From NCBI RefSeq assembly GCF_000720255.1, contig NZ_JOJE01000011.1, positions 124,001 to 188,000 on the forward strand: DNA of 64,000 nt. The letters are read 5' to 3'. Each line of letters starts with the position of its first letter. The first letter of the stretch is position 1. This document shows positions 41,481 through 55,640 of this stretch, piece by piece. Below the pieces are notes generated by a model. The model did no database searches. It was not told the origin of the DNA and worked only from the letters and a program-made list of their open reading frames with translations. The position numbers were made by a program, and so were the translations under genes. This DNA comes from Streptomyces griseus subsp. griseus. Its GTDB lineage: Bacteria; Actinomycetota; Actinomycetes; Streptomycetales; Streptomycetaceae.

Positions 41481-43544
41481 GTGGCTGACGTACCTGCCGA
41501 TCTTGCCGCAGTGTGGCCACGCGTACTGGAACAACTTCTCGGTGAGGGTCGAGGCCAGGGTGTCGAGACGAAGGACGAGCACTGGATCCGGCGCTGTCAG
41601 CCGCTCGCCCTGGTCGCCGACACCGCTCTCCTCGCCGTACCGAACGAATTTGCGAAGGGCGTGCTCGAAGGCCGCCTCGCCCCGATCGTCAGCGAAAGCC
41701 TGAGCCGCGAGTGCGGCCGCCCGATCCGCATCGCGATCACCGTGGACGACTCCGCCGGCGACCCCCCTGCCCCGCCCGCCCGCACACAGTCTCGCTACGA
41801 CGACCAACCGCGGTACGACGACCAGCCGCGCTACGAGGACCAGTCCAGGTACGAGGAGCCCGAACTCCCCTCCGGCCCGTACGGGGGCTACGGCCGCCAC
41901 CGCGCCGAGGACCACGGGCCGGGCCGCCTCGAACCATCGCCCGACAGCGATCCGCAGCCCGCTACGCGCGCTGATCAGCTTCCGACGGCCCGCCCCGCCT
42001 ACCCCTCGGAGTACCAGCGCCCCGAGCCGGGCGCCTGGCCGCGCGCCTCGCAGGAGGACTACGGCTGGCAGCAGCAGCGGCTCGGCTTCCCGGAGCGCGA
42101 CCCGTACGCGTCGCCGCCCCAGGAGACGTACGGCGGCCGCCCGCAGGACTCCTACGGCGGTCAGGGACATGACGCATACGGCGCCCCCGCGCAGGACTAC
42201 CGCCCGCAGCCGATGGAGCGCCCGCCGTACGAGCAGCAGCGCTCCGAGTACGAACCGAAGCGCCCGGAGTACGACCACTCCCGCGGGGAGTACGAGCCGT
42301 CCCGCGCCGACTACGACTCACCGCGTTCCGACTACGACTCCGCCCGCGGGGACTACGACCAGCGCGACGGCGCCCGCCGTGACCTGCCCGAGCCGCCGGT
42401 CGGCTCCGGGCACGTGCACCGCGGCGGCCCGGTCGGCTCCAGCCTGCCCACCACCGGCGCGCCCGGCCCGCTGGCCGCGCAGCCCGCGCCGGCCACCGGC
42501 CCCGGTGAGCCGACCGCGCGCCTGAACCCGAAGTACCTCTTCGACACGTTCGTCATCGGCGCCTCCAACCGCTTCGCGCACGCGGCCGCGGTCGCCGTCG
42601 CCGAGGCGCCGGCGAAGGCGTACAACCCCCTGTTCATCTACGGGGAGTCCGGGCTCGGCAAGACGCACCTGCTGCACGCGATCGGGCACTACGCGCGAAG
42701 CCTCTATCCGGGAACACGCGTGCGGTACGTGAGCTCGGAGGAATTCACCAACGAGTTCATCAACTCCATCCGCGACGGCAAGGGCGACAGCTTCCGCAAG
42801 CGCTACCGCGAGATGGACATCCTGCTCGTCGACGACATCCAGTTCCTGGCGGACAAGGAGTCGACGCAGGAGGAGTTCTTCCACACCTTCAACACGCTCC
42901 ACAACGCCAACAAACAGATCGTCCTCAGCAGCGACCGGCCGCCGAAGCAGCTGGTCACGCTGGAGGACCGGCTGCGGAACCGTTTCGAGTGGGGCCTGAT
43001 CACCGACGTGCAGCCGCCCGAGCTGGAGACGCGCATCGCGATCCTGCGCAAGAAGGCGGTGCAGGAACAGCTCAATGCCCCGCCGGAGGTGCTGGAGTTC
43101 ATCGCCTCCCGGATCTCGCGCAACATCCGCGAGCTGGAGGGCGCGTTGATCCGGGTGACGGCGTTCGCGTCGCTCAACCGCCAGCCGGTGGACCTGGGGC
43201 TGACCGAGATCGTCCTGAAGGACCTGATCCCCGGCGGTGAGGACTCCGCCCCCGAGATCACCTCCACGGCCATCATGAGCGCGACGGCGGACTACTTCGG
43301 GCTGACCGTCGAGGACCTGTGCGGCACCTCGCGCGGGCGCGCGCTGGTGACCGCCCGGCAGATCGCCATGTACCTGTGCCGTGAGCTGACGGACCTGTCG
43401 CTGCCGAAGATCGGCGCGCTGTTCGGCGGCCGCGACCACACGACGGTCATGCACGCCGACCGCAAGATCCGCAATCTGATGGCCGAGCGACGCTCCATCT
43501 ACAACCAGGTCACCGAGCTCACCAACCGCATCAAGGCCGGCTGA
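41481..43544 (+). CDS. dnaA: Chromosomal replication initiator DnaA
   Basis: A 687-residue DnaA. Domain I (about 1-90) begins [11 protein letters not shown]; domain II is a very long, acidic Tyr/Pro/Arg-rich linker (about 92-345) with tandem R-Y-D-D-Q-P units near 105-125 and repeated S-E-Y/R-A-D-Y units near 250-300; domain III is the AAA+ module with G-E-S-G-L-G-K-T-H near 388 and V-D-D-I-Q-F; domain IV ends with [11 protein letters not shown] near 649, which reads the DnaA box. Long domain II is typical of Streptomyces. GTG start at 41481 with only a weak ribosome binding site. A hairpin follows the stop. Confidence 0.98.
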   Translation: MADVPADLAAVWPRVLEQLLGEGRGQGVETKDEHWIRRCQPLALVADTALLAVPNEFAKGVLEGRLAPIVSESLSRECGRPIRIAITVDDSAGDPPAPPARTQSRYDDQPRYDDQPRYEDQSRYEEPELPSGPYGGYGRHRAEDHGPGRLEPSPDSDPQPATRADQLPTARPAYPSEYQRPEPGAWPRASQEDYGWQQQRLGFPERDPYASPPQETYGGRPQDSYGGQGHDAYGAPAQDYRPQPMERPPYEQQRSEYEPKRPEYDHSRGEYEPSRADYDSPRSDYDSARGDYDQRDGARRDLPEPPVGSGHVHRGGPVGSSLPTTGAPGPLAAQPAPATGPGEPTARLNPKYLFDTFVIGASNRFAHAAAVAVAEAPAKAYNPLFIYGESGLGKTHLLHAIGHYARSLYPGTRVRYVSSEEFTNEFINSIRDGKGDSFRKRYREMDILLVDDIQFLADKESTQEEFFHTFNTLHNANKQIVLSSDRPPKQLVTLEDRLRNRFEWGLITDVQPPELETRIAILRKKAVQEQLNAPPEVLEFIASRISRNIRELEGALIRVTAFASLNRQPVDLGLTEIVLKDLIPGGEDSAPEITSTAIMSATADYFGLTVEDLCGTSRGRALVTARQIAMYLCRELTDLSLPKIGALFGGRDHTTVMHADRKIRNLMAERRSIYNQVTELTNRIKAG

Positions 43545-43566
43545 CAGCGGCCACCGAGAGCCACTG

Positions 43567-43597
43567 AGGGCGCCCCGAGGACTTCCCGGGGCGCCCT
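43567..43597 (+). terminator. Hairpin terminator after dnaA
   Basis: AGGGCGCCCCG at 43567-43577 pairs with CGGGGCGCCCT at 43587-43597, 9-nt loop, then TTCG. It lies 22 bp after dnaA and shields oriC from transcription. Confidence 0.82.
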
Positions 43598-43694
43598 TCG
43601 TCATCTCCCGGTCCCTCGCCGAGGACCTCTTCGATGACTGTCCCTCGTCATGGCGCGGTCAGCCGCTGTTCGAATAGCTGCCGGGTTACGGCCA

Positions 43695-44202
43695 CTCTCC
43701 ACAGATTCGGTGACTTTTTCCCGTCCACACCCTGGGGACTGGGAAGTTGTCCATACGGTGTCCACAGCGAGTCCTGTTGAAAGACCGTCGGGCCAGGTCA
43801 GGTGGTTGTGGATTCGTGGACGAAGGATCTCCACAGACTGTGGACAACGTCGTGATCCACAAGCTGTGCACAAAGTTGTCCACCGACAACCCACAGGCTG
43901 GGGCCTGTTGTCCCCAGCGACGGGCCGCTTCTCCACATGGCTGTCCACTGTTCGGCAACACGACGCACCTGATCACCGGCCCGAGTGAAAGGCGTCACAC
44001 GAAGCTGCCGGGTTGGCCTGTGGGAAAGGTGGGCAAAGCTGGGGACGGCCCTGGGGAGAACTCGCCTCAACCTGTGCATGGGGTGTGCAGAACTTTCTGT
44101 TCTCCACAGAGACCCCGGGTTGTCCACCGCCTCCGCCCACAGGGCCGGTGGACAAAATTTCCGCTCTGAGCTGGGAAAACGTAGTTATCCACGGTATCCA
44201 CA
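43695..44202. other. oriC: Replication origin oriC
   Basis: The 903-bp gene-free region between dnaA and dnaN holds about 18-19 DnaA-box nonamers. Plus orientation: 43695, 43721, 43747, 43758, 43827, 43853, 43876, 43908, 43929, 43941, 44100, 44120, 44185, 44194. Minus orientation: 43807, 43839 (perfect TTGTCCACA), 44019, 44147, and a weak one at 43815. They form two groups, 43695-43949 and 44019-44202, separated by a box-poor stretch of about 70 bp. This number and order match Streptomyces origins. The stretch 44203-44235, richer in A and T than its surroundings, may help unwinding. Confidence 0.96.
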
Positions 44203-44447
44203 GCCCCTACTACTACAACCAACTAGAGAGAGCTGGGAATCCGTTTCGAAGTGGGGCCTGTGCACAACTCGCTCTTCGGCGCCCGGCTGCCGCTCGTCAC
44301 GACTTGACCCCGAGAGGCACCTACTGTCAGTGCGGTGCGTCAGACTGTTCCCCGGTGTCCTTCCCGTCACGGGGACCGGCGACACCGAGACAGACGACGA
44401 GGGCCAGGCAGAGCGAGAAGCGCCGGCAACAGCAGGAGGCGGCAACA

Positions 44448-45578
44448 GTGAAGATCCGGGTGGAACGCGACGTACTCGCGGAGGCAGTGGCCTGGGCGGC
44501 ACGCAGCCTCCCGGCCCGTCCGCCGGCGCCTGTCCTCGCCGGCCTCCTGCTGAAGGCCGAGGACGGCCAGCTGAGCCTGTCCAGCTTCGACTACGAGGTC
44601 TCCGCAAGGGTGTCCGTGGACGCGGAGGTCGAGGAGGAGGGCACCGTCCTCGTCTCCGGCCGTCTGCTCGCCGACATCTCCCGCGCCCTCCCCAACCGCC
44701 CGGTGGAGATTTCCACAGACGGTGTACGGGCGACCGTGGTCTGCGGCTCCTCGCGGTTCACACTCCACACCCTGCCTGTGGAGGAGTACCCGGCGCTGCC
44801 GCAGATGCCGAACGCCACGGGCACGGTCCCCGGCGAGGTCTTCGCCTCCGCCGTGCAGCAGGTCGCCATCGCGGCCGGCCGTGACGACACGCTGCCCGTC
44901 CTCACCGGTGTGCGCATCGAGATCGAGGGCGACACCGTCACGCTGGCCTCCACCGACCGCTACCGCTTCGCGGTCCGGGAGTTCCTGTGGAAGCCGGAGA
45001 ACCCGGAGGTCTCCGCGGTCGCCCTGGTGCCCGCCAAGACCCTCCAGGACACCGCCAAGGCGCTCACGAGCGGCGACAGCGTCATCCTGGCGCTGTCCGG
45101 CTCGGGCTCGGGCGAGGGCCTCATCGGCTTCGAGGGCGCCGGGCGCCGTACGACCACGCGGCTGCTGGAGGGCGACCTCCCGAAGTACCGCACGCTGTTC
45201 CCGACGGAGTTCAACTCCATCGCGGTGATCGAGACCGCCCCGTTCGTGGAGGCCGTCAAGCGTGTGGCCCTGGTCGCCGAGCGGAACACCCCGGTGCGGC
45301 TCAGCTTCGAGCAGGGCGTGCTGATCCTGGAGGCCGGTTCCAGCGACGACGCACAGGCTGTGGAAAGGGTCGACGCCCAGCTCGACGGCGACGACATCTC
45401 CATCGCCTTCAACCCGACCTTCCTGCTGGACGGTCTGAGCGCCATCGACTCCCCGGTGGCCCAGCTCTCCTTCACGACCTCCACCAAGCCCGCGCTGCTC
45501 AGCGGCAAGCCGGCGGTGGACGCGGAGGCGGACGAGGCCTACAAGTACCTGATCATGCCGGTGCGACTGAGCGGCTGA
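44448..45578 (+). CDS. dnaN: DNA polymerase III sliding clamp (beta subunit)
   Basis: A 376-residue clamp made of three similar domains, starting V-K-I-R-V-E-R-D-V-L-A-E-A-V and ending with the M-P-V-R-L-S-G tail that borders the partner-binding pocket. It tethers polymerase to DNA and gathers many repair factors. The GTG at 44448 follows a good GCAGGAGGCGGC site; the long frame upstream belongs to oriC. The 26 bp ending this gene recur 83 bp later (see repeat). Next gene gnd is 241 bp away. Confidence 0.97.
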   Translation: MKIRVERDVLAEAVAWAARSLPARPPAPVLAGLLLKAEDGQLSLSSFDYEVSARVSVDAEVEEEGTVLVSGRLLADISRALPNRPVEISTDGVRATVVCGSSRFTLHTLPVEEYPALPQMPNATGTVPGEVFASAVQQVAIAAGRDDTLPVLTGVRIEIEGDTVTLASTDRYRFAVREFLWKPENPEVSAVALVPAKTLQDTAKALTSGDSVILALSGSGSGEGLIGFEGAGRRTTTRLLEGDLPKYRTLFPTEFNSIAVIETAPFVEAVKRVALVAERNTPVRLSFEQGVLILEAGSSDDAQAVERVDAQLDGDDISIAFNPTFLLDGLSAIDSPVAQLSFTTSTKPALLSGKPAVDAEADEAYKYLIMPVRLSG

Positions 45579-45663
45579 GCAAACCTGCTGTGGACGACGG
45601 CTGGGGGTGTGGGGGTTGTCCCCCAGAAGATCACAGTATGCCGGTGCGACTGAGCGGCTGAGC
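45555..45663 (+). repeat. Direct repeat of the dnaN 3' end, with G/C hairpin between
   Basis: The 26 bp at 45555-45580, which encode the last seven dnaN residues M-P-V-R-L-S-G plus stop, occur identically at 45638-45663. Between the copies CTGGGGG (45601-45607) and CCCCCAG (45620-45626) can pair. The second copy begins with ATG and ends with in-frame TGA but is too short to be a gene; it looks like a duplication relic. Confidence 0.85.
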
Positions 45664-45819
45664 GCGTCCGTCAGTGAAACCCCAGGTCGGGGCGTACGTC
45701 TGAGCGCGTATGCCCACAGATGTGAGCGAGCGTCCGGGTTTAGGCTCGGACGCGGGTACGAAAGTGCCTCGGCACCCATGTGCCGTCCGCCACGTCGCAG
45801 AACCTAAGGAACACAACTG

Positions 45820-46695
45820 ATGGAGCTCGGTCTCGTCGGCCTCGGCAAGATGGGCGGCAACATGCGCGAGCGGATCCGCCGCGCGGGCCACACCGTCGTC
45901 GGATACGACCGCAACCCGGACCTCGCCGATGTCCACAGCCTCAAGGAGCTTGTGGACAGTCTCAAGGGCCCGCGCGTCGTATGGGTCATGGTCCCGGCCG
46001 GCGCCGCGACCCAGTCGACCATCGACGAGCTCGCCGAGCTCCTCGATCCCGGGGACGTCGTCGTGGACGGCGGCAACTCCCGCTGGACGGACGACGAGAA
46101 GCACGCCGAGGAGCTGGCAGCCAAGGGCATAGGCTTCGTCGACTGCGGTGTCTCCGGCGGCGTCTGGGGCCTGGAGAACGGCTACGCGCTGATGTTCGGC
46201 GGCGACGCGGAGAACGTCGCCAAGGTGCGGCCGGTCTTCGACGCCCTCAAGCCGAAGGGTGACCTCGGCGCGGTGCACGCCGGCAAGGTCGGCGCGGGCC
46301 ACTTCGCGAAAATGGTCCACAACGGCATCGAGTACGCCATGATGCAGGCCTACGCCGAGGGCTGGGAGCTCCTGGAGAAGGTCGACTCCGTCACGGACGT
46401 GCGCGAGGTCTTCCGCTCCTGGCAGGAAGGCACCGTCATCCGTTCCTGGCTGCTCGACCTCGCGGTCAACGCCCTGGACGAGGACGAGCACCTGGACGGA
46501 CTCAAGGGTTTCGCACAGGACTCCGGCGAGGGACGCTGGACCGTGGAAGCCGCCATCGACAACGCCGTGCCGCTTCCGGCGATCACGGCCTCCCTCTTCG
46601 CGCGGTTCGCGTCCCGCCAGGAGGACTCTCCGCAGATGAAGATGATCGCCGCGCTGCGCAACCAGTTCGGCGGCCACGCGGTCGAGAAGAAGTAG
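45820..46695 (+). CDS. gnd: 6-phosphogluconate dehydrogenase, decarboxylating (short form)
   Basis: A 291-residue enzyme with the dinucleotide motif [12 protein letters not shown] at 4-15 and catalytic signature [17 protein letters not shown] near 158-174. It converts 6-phosphogluconate to ribulose 5-phosphate plus CO2. The short form, near 300 residues, is usually NAD-linked, unlike the 470-residue NADP type. Its place between dnaN and recF is characteristic of Streptomyces and unrelated in function to replication. ATG at 45820. Confidence 0.94.
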   Translation: MELGLVGLGKMGGNMRERIRRAGHTVVGYDRNPDLADVHSLKELVDSLKGPRVVWVMVPAGAATQSTIDELAELLDPGDVVVDGGNSRWTDDEKHAEELAAKGIGFVDCGVSGGVWGLENGYALMFGGDAENVAKVRPVFDALKPKGDLGAVHAGKVGAGHFAKMVHNGIEYAMMQAYAEGWELLEKVDSVTDVREVFRSWQEGTVIRSWLLDLAVNALDEDEHLDGLKGFAQDSGEGRWTVEAAIDNAVPLPAITASLFARFASRQEDSPQMKMIAALRNQFGGHAVEKK

Positions 46696-46747
46696 TCCGA
46701 CGGGCTGCACGAGCAGTCCACAAGCCGAGGGAGGTCGGCGACCGACC

Positions 46748-47869
46748 ATGCACGTCACGCATCTGTCGCTGGCCGACTTCCGCTCGTACGCCCGGGTCGA
46801 GGTCCCTCTCGACCCGGGCGTCACCGCCTTCGTCGGCCCCAACGGGCAGGGCAAGACGAACCTCGTCGAGGCGGTCGGCTACCTCGCCACCCTCGGCAGC
46901 CACCGCGTCGCCTCCGACGCGCCCCTGGTCCGCATGGGCGCCGACCGCGCGGTGATCCGGGCGCAGGTCCGCCAGGGTGAGCGGCAGCAGCTCGTCGAGC
47001 TGGAGCTGAACCCCGGCAAGGCCAACCGCGCCCGTATCAACAGGTCCTCGCAGGTCAGGCCGCGTGATGTGCTGGGGATCGTCAGGACCGTCCTCTTCGC
47101 TCCCGAGGACCTCGCCCTGGTCAAGGGCGACCCCGGGGAGCGGCGCCGCTTCCTCGACGAGCTGATCACCGCCCGCTCCCCCCGTATGGCGGGCGTGCGC
47201 TCCGACTACGAGCGGGTGCTCAAGCAGCGCAACACCCTGTTGAAGTCGGCGGCGCTGGCCCGTCGGCACGGCGGCCGGTCCATGGATCTGTCCACGCTCG
47301 ACGTCTGGGACCAGCACCTGGCGCGTGTGGGCGCCGAACTGCTCGCCCAGCGTCTCGACCTGATCGCCGCGATCCAGCCCCTGGCCGACAAGGCGTACGA
47401 GCAGCTGGCGCCCGGCGGCGGTCCTGTCACCCTGGAGTACAAGCCGTCCGCGCCCGGCGAGGCGCACACGCGCGAGGACCTCTACGCCCAGCTCATCGCG
47501 GCGCTCGCCGACGCCCGCAAGCAGGAGGTCGAGCGGGGCATCACCCTCGTGGGCCCTCATCGGGACGATCTGGTCCTCAAGCTCGGTCAGCTGCCCGCCA
47601 AGGGCTATGCCTCGCACGGCGAGTCCTGGTCCTACGCGCTGGCGCTGCGGCTGGCCTCGTACGACCTGCTGCGGGCCGAGGGGAACGAGCCGGTGCTGAT
47701 CCTCGACGACGTGTTCGCGGAGCTGGACGCCCGTCGCCGGGAGCGGCTGGCCGAGCTGGTCGCGCCCGGTGAGCAGGTGCTGGTGACGGCAGCGGTCGAC
47801 GACGACGTACCGCATGTGCTGGCCGGGGCTCGGTACGCGGTGGCGGACGGGGCGGTGGAGCGCGTATGA
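46748..47869 (+). CDS. recF: DNA replication and repair protein RecF
   Basis: A 373-residue SMC-like ATPase: Walker A G30-P-N-G-Q-G-K-T37, a Q-loop/coiled-coil middle part, signature and Walker [12 protein letters not shown] near the C-terminus. RecF helps load RecA at gaps behind SSB. ATG at 46748, GGGAGG upstream. Its stop overlaps the start of the DciA gene (ATGA), so the two are translationally coupled. Confidence 0.96.
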   Translation: MHVTHLSLADFRSYARVEVPLDPGVTAFVGPNGQGKTNLVEAVGYLATLGSHRVASDAPLVRMGADRAVIRAQVRQGERQQLVELELNPGKANRARINRSSQVRPRDVLGIVRTVLFAPEDLALVKGDPGERRRFLDELITARSPRMAGVRSDYERVLKQRNTLLKSAALARRHGGRSMDLSTLDVWDQHLARVGAELLAQRLDLIAAIQPLADKAYEQLAPGGGPVTLEYKPSAPGEAHTREDLYAQLIAALADARKQEVERGITLVGPHRDDLVLKLGQLPAKGYASHGESWSYALALRLASYDLLRAEGNEPVLILDDVFAELDARRRERLAELVAPGEQVLVTAAVDDDVPHVLAGARYAVADGAVERV

Positions 47870-48435
47870 GCACCGAGGAACCGGCTCCGAAGGCCGCCGG
47901 TGCCACCACGCCCCCCATGACCCCCACGAGCCCCGAGCCCTCCGGCGTCGACCTCGCGCGCGTGGCGCTGCGCGCGGCGCGGGAGCAGGCACGCGCGCGT
48001 GGGGACGCGGCGCAGCAGCGGAAGCAGGCGCGGCGCGGGGGCGGCCTGCGCTCCGGCGCGCGGGCCGACGGACGCGACCCCATGGCGTTCGGCGCCGCGA
48101 TCAACCGGCTGATCACCGAGCGCGGCTGGGAGGCGCCGGCCGCGGTGGGCGGTGTGATGGGCCGCTGGCCGCAGATCGTCGGCGAGGACGTGGCGAATCA
48201 CTGTGTACCGGAGAAGTACGACGAGGACGAGCGGGTCCTGGTGGTGCGCTGCGACTCCACGGCGTGGGCGACGAACCTGCGCCTGCTCGCCCCGACGCTG
48301 GTCGCACGTCTGAACGAGGACCTGGGCCACGGCGCGGTGAAGCAGATCAAGGTGTACGGCCCCGGCGGCCCCGCCCGCCGCTACGGCCCCCTGCGCGCTC
48401 CCGGAAGCACGGGTCCCGGCGACACCTACGGGTGA
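47866..48435 (+). CDS. DciA-type DnaB helicase loader (DUF721)
   Basis: A 189-residue protein. After a charged, Ala/Arg-rich N-terminus (1-65) comes the DUF721 domain (about 70-160): [16 protein letters not shown] then [13 protein letters not shown] and a KH-like core ending V-K-Q-I-K-V. DciA replaces DnaC/DnaI in most bacteria and helps load DnaB, which here is encoded 42 kb away; the M. tuberculosis counterpart sits in the same recF-gyrB place. Coupled to recF by a 4-bp overlap. Confidence 0.88.
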   Translation: MSTEEPAPKAAGATTPPMTPTSPEPSGVDLARVALRAAREQARARGDAAQQRKQARRGGGLRSGARADGRDPMAFGAAINRLITERGWEAPAAVGGVMGRWPQIVGEDVANHCVPEKYDEDERVLVVRCDSTAWATNLRLLAPTLVARLNEDLGHGAVKQIKVYGPGGPARRYGPLRAPGSTGPGDTYG

Positions 48436-50905
<2,470 letters not shown>

Positions 50906-50947
50906 GTCGGTCTCAGCTGACCGCACCAGGAAGGATCTTCACCAGCA

Positions 50948-53542
<2,595 letters not shown>

Positions 53543-53560
53543 CACGAGGAGTGAGTCATC

Positions 53561-54355
53561 GTGAGCGGAGCCACGGGCGCCGGGTCGACCGGTTCCGGTA
53601 CCTCCAACGGTACGGAAACGGACGGCGGCGGCCGTGGCTCCGCCGCGCGTGCGACGGATACGCACACGACCCAGCTGAAGGCGATCAAGGCACCCACGGC
53701 CGACTCGCAGTCGCCTGACGCCCAGGGGTCCCAGGGCGGGGCCATGAAGGACTCCCGAGGCCCGAGGTCCCAGCAGAAGGACTCCGGTGTCGGCCAGGCG
53801 GCCGCTGCGCAGGCGCACCCGTCGGGCCGGCCCGCGGCCCCGCAGCCGGCCGCCGCGCCCACCTCACCGCTTCCGGGGGAGCGGCCGCAGCAGCAGGCCG
53901 CGGGGCCGTACCACCCGCCGCAGGCGTATCAGGCACAGGCGCCGTCCACGCGCCGGCCCCGCACGGGGGCCGGCACCACGCCCCGCGTCCGCAAGGCGCG
54001 TCTGCGGGTGGCCAAGGCCGACCCCTGGTCCGTGATGAAGGTCAGCTTCCTGCTCTCCATCGCGCTGGGCATCTGCACGATCGTGGCGGCGGCGGTGCTG
54101 TGGATGGTCATGAACGCGATGGGCGTCTTCTCCAGCGTGGGCGGCACGATCCAGGAGGCCACCGGCTCCAACGAGTCGAACGGCTTTGACCTGCAGTCGT
54201 TCCTCTCCCTCCCCCATGTGCTGATGTTCACGTCGATCATCGCGGTCATCGACGTCGTCCTCGCGACGGCCCTCGCGACCCTCGGCGCGTTCATCTACAA
54301 CCTCTCCGCCGGCTTCGTCGGCGGTGTCGAGCTGACGCTCGCCGAGGACGAGTAA
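53561..54355 (+). CDS. DUF3566 membrane protein
   Basis: A 264-residue protein: long disordered, Gly/Ser/Gln/Pro-rich N-terminus (1-145), then the DUF3566 domain with two membrane segments at about 163-188 and 222-250 and the conserved D-P-W-S-V-M-K-V-S-F start. It is found directly after gyrA in most Actinobacteria (Rv0007 in M. tuberculosis); function unknown, possibly cell division or envelope. GTG at 53561, 18 bp after gyrA, so co-transcription with gyrBA is likely. Confidence 0.88.
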   Translation: MSGATGAGSTGSGTSNGTETDGGGRGSAARATDTHTTQLKAIKAPTADSQSPDAQGSQGGAMKDSRGPRSQQKDSGVGQAAAAQAHPSGRPAAPQPAAAPTSPLPGERPQQQAAGPYHPPQAYQAQAPSTRRPRTGAGTTPRVRKARLRVAKADPWSVMKVSFLLSIALGICTIVAAAVLWMVMNAMGVFSSVGGTIQEATGSNESNGFDLQSFLSLPHVLMFTSIIAVIDVVLATALATLGAFIYNLSAGFVGGVELTLAEDE

Positions 54356-54397
54356 AGGTCGTTTCCCCGTGCTCTGACGGTCCCCCGACAACGGATT

Positions 54398-54426
54398 TTG
54401 GGACTGCCCACGTCGTGCGCTAATCT
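54398..54426 (+). promoter_or_regulatory. Promoter of tRNA-Ile
   Basis: TTGGGA at 54398-54403 and TAATCT at 54421-54426 with 17-bp spacing, about 40 bp before the tRNA. Good match to the housekeeping consensus. Confidence 0.6.
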
Positions 54427-54466
54427 TCAGGAGTCAGCGCGCGGGACACACACCGCAGAGCGCGGC

Positions 54467-54543
54467 GGGGCTATAGCTCAGTTGGTTAGAGCGCATCCCT
54501 GATAAGGATGAGGCCACAGGTTCAAATCCTGTTAGCCCCACCA
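54467..54543 (+). tRNA. tRNA-Ile (GAT anticodon)
   Basis: Cloverleaf complete: acceptor GGGGCTA (54467-54473) with TAGCCCC (54533-54539), D-arm with AGCTCAGTTGGTTAGAGC, anticodon loop CTGATAA giving GAT, T-arm with GGTTCAAATCC. Discriminator A and an encoded CCA (54541-54543). This tRNA stands downstream of gyrA in many actinomycetes. A hairpin at 54547-54581 terminates it. Confidence 0.97.
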
Positions 54544-54546
54544 GCA

Positions 54547-54581
54547 CGAAGACCCCCGGTCCGGATGGACGGGGGTCTTCG
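54547..54581 (+). terminator. Terminator of tRNA-Ile
   Basis: CGAAGACCCCC at 54547-54557 pairs with GGGGGTCTTCG at 54571-54581, continued by GTCC/GGAC after a bulged G, GGAT loop. It starts 3 bp after the CCA end. Confidence 0.85.
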
Positions 54582-54623
54582 GCGTTTGCATGTCTGCCGC
54601 GTTCGCGGTGTCCGGGAACGGCG

Positions 54624-54659
54624 GAGGCCCGGCTGCTCCTGGGGGAGCGGCCGGGCCTC
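54624..54659. terminator. Hairpin downstream of the minus-strand small protein gene
   Basis: A 16-bp stem, 54624-54639 with 54644-54659 (GAGGCCCGG/CCGGGCCTC outer part, GCTCC/GGAGC inner part, one G-T pair), TGGG loop. It lies between convergent units and can stop the gene at 54711-55076. Confidence 0.8.
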
Positions 54660-54710
54660 TTCGTACGGTACGCAATCTCGCCGGTCGGTCGTCCTGGTGG
54701 GACGGGACTG

Positions 54711-55076
54711 TCAGCGTTGGAGGGGGATGGCGGGCTTGGCCTGGGTGTCGGGCTCGCAGGCGGGCTGTGGGACCGCGGGGGCCGCCTCCGCTTCCGTGTC
54801 GGCGAGCAGGCGGTGACGGCAGCTGGGGGACTTGCCGTGGGCCTCGGCACGGATCCGCTGTTTCATCGTGGGGGGCAGGGCCCGGGTATGGGCCCAGGAC
54901 CAGGGCGTCATCGCCGGTGGTGGCAGCTGCGCGGTGCTGTCGTCGCTGCTGTTGCGTGCGGTCCCGGTCTCCTGTACGGCCGCGGCGGCGGTCGTGACGA
55001 GTCCGAGCGTCGTGCACAGCGCGATGAAGGCGGTGACGATGGCGGTCCACAGCTTCATGACCTGGTTCTGGGCCAT
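54711..55076 (-). CDS. Small exported or membrane-anchored protein, unknown
   Basis: A 121-residue protein with one N-terminal hydrophobic segment (about 8-33, W-T-A-I-V-T-A-F-I-A-L then T-T-A-A-A-A) that may be a signal peptide or an anchor. The rest is hydrophilic with Pro and three Cys, including S-C-R-H-R. It resembles small Streptomyces-only proteins of the DUF6344 type, but I cannot confirm that. ATG at 55076; a GTGAGGGG stretch upstream is a fair ribosome binding site. It lies alone between tRNA-Ile and the DLW-39 gene, with a clear hairpin after it. Confidence 0.7.
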   Translation of the reverse strand: MAQNQVMKLWTAIVTAFIALCTTLGLVTTAAAAVQETGTARNSSDDSTAQLPPPAMTPWSWAHTRALPPTMKQRIRAEAHGKSPSCRHRLLADTEAEAAPAVPQPACEPDTQAKPAIPLQR

Positions 55077-55199
55077 GGCCCCTCACTTTCGGGTTGGGCG
55101 ATTTGCGTACTTTCCTCATGATGTGTATGGGGGGCGTGAAGTGGTGGACCTACGCCCGTGGCGCGTCGATCTTCGGATGAACACCACCCGGATGGGCGC

Positions 55200-55239
55200 A
55201 GAGGGGAGAAAAAGTAAGAAAAGAAGAGAAAAGGGAGAG
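55200..55239. other. Polypurine tract in the divergent gap
   Basis: Forty bases that are all A or G except one T at 55215, A-rich in the middle. This is unusual in a genome of this GC content. It lies in the 313-bp gap between the small minus-strand gene and the DLW-39 gene, about 75 bp before the latter's palindrome. Confidence 0.8.
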
Positions 55240-55314
55240 CCTGGTCCCCGGCCGGAAAACGATCGTCCGCTTCTACTGAGCAGTACCGGGCGGTAGTTGA
55301 CGGCCGACGTAGGT

Positions 55315-55344
55315 CACCGATCGATATCGATCGGTGTGTATAGT
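55315..55344 (+). promoter_or_regulatory. 22-bp palindrome and -10 box upstream of the DLW-39 gene
   Basis: CACCGATCGAT at 55315-55325 is followed directly by its reverse complement ATCGATCGGTG at 55326-55336, a perfect palindrome. A TATAGT -10 element follows at 55339-55344, so the palindrome covers the -35 position. A bound regulator would block or activate this promoter; which protein binds is unknown. Confidence 0.7.
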
Positions 55345-55389
55345 CGGGCGCCAGAGGTCCCCTACGTCAAGGAAAGACGAGGTCGCGCG

Positions 55390-55518
55390 GTGAAGAAGCT
55401 GCTCCTGGTCGCACTGGCCGCCATCGGCGGGCTCCTCGTGTACCGCCAGATCCAGGCGGATCGCGCCGAGCAGGACCTGTGGACGGAGGCGACTGACTCC
55501 GTGCCCACGGGTTCGTGA
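55390..55518 (+). CDS. DLW-39 family small protein
   Basis: Only 42 residues: V-K-K-L-L-L-V-A-L-A-A-I-G-G-L-L-V-Y-R-Q as a short N-terminal hydrophobic helix, then A-E-Q-D-L-W-T-E-A-T-D, the motif that gives the DLW-39 family its name. It is widespread in Actinobacteria close to gyrA and of unknown function; probably a small membrane protein. GTG at 55390 with weak GAGG upstream. Its promoter has a striking palindrome and it ends in a T-rich intrinsic terminator. Confidence 0.88.
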   Translation: MKKLLLVALAAIGGLLVYRQIQADRAEQDLWTEATDSVPTGS

Positions 55519-55543
55519 GTCCCGACACCGGAATCTGAACAGA

Positions 55544-55570
55544 CCCCGACCGCCTCGCGGTCGGGGTTTT
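55544..55570 (+). terminator. Intrinsic terminator after the DLW-39 gene
   Basis: CCCCGACCGC (55544-55553), CTC loop, GCGGTCGGGG (55557-55566), then TTTT. Canonical Rho-independent form. Confidence 0.9.
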
Positions 55571-55640
55571 GCGCGTCCCGGGGGTGCCGCACGGCCCGGC
55601 CGGGCAGGATGGGCCTCCGGAGGGACAGAGGGGGCGTGCG

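Noticed and set aside
44013..44447. Upstream extension of dnaN through oriC
   Set aside because: The frame crosses the DnaA boxes and lacks clamp-like sequence; a good ribosome binding site precedes the GTG at 44448.
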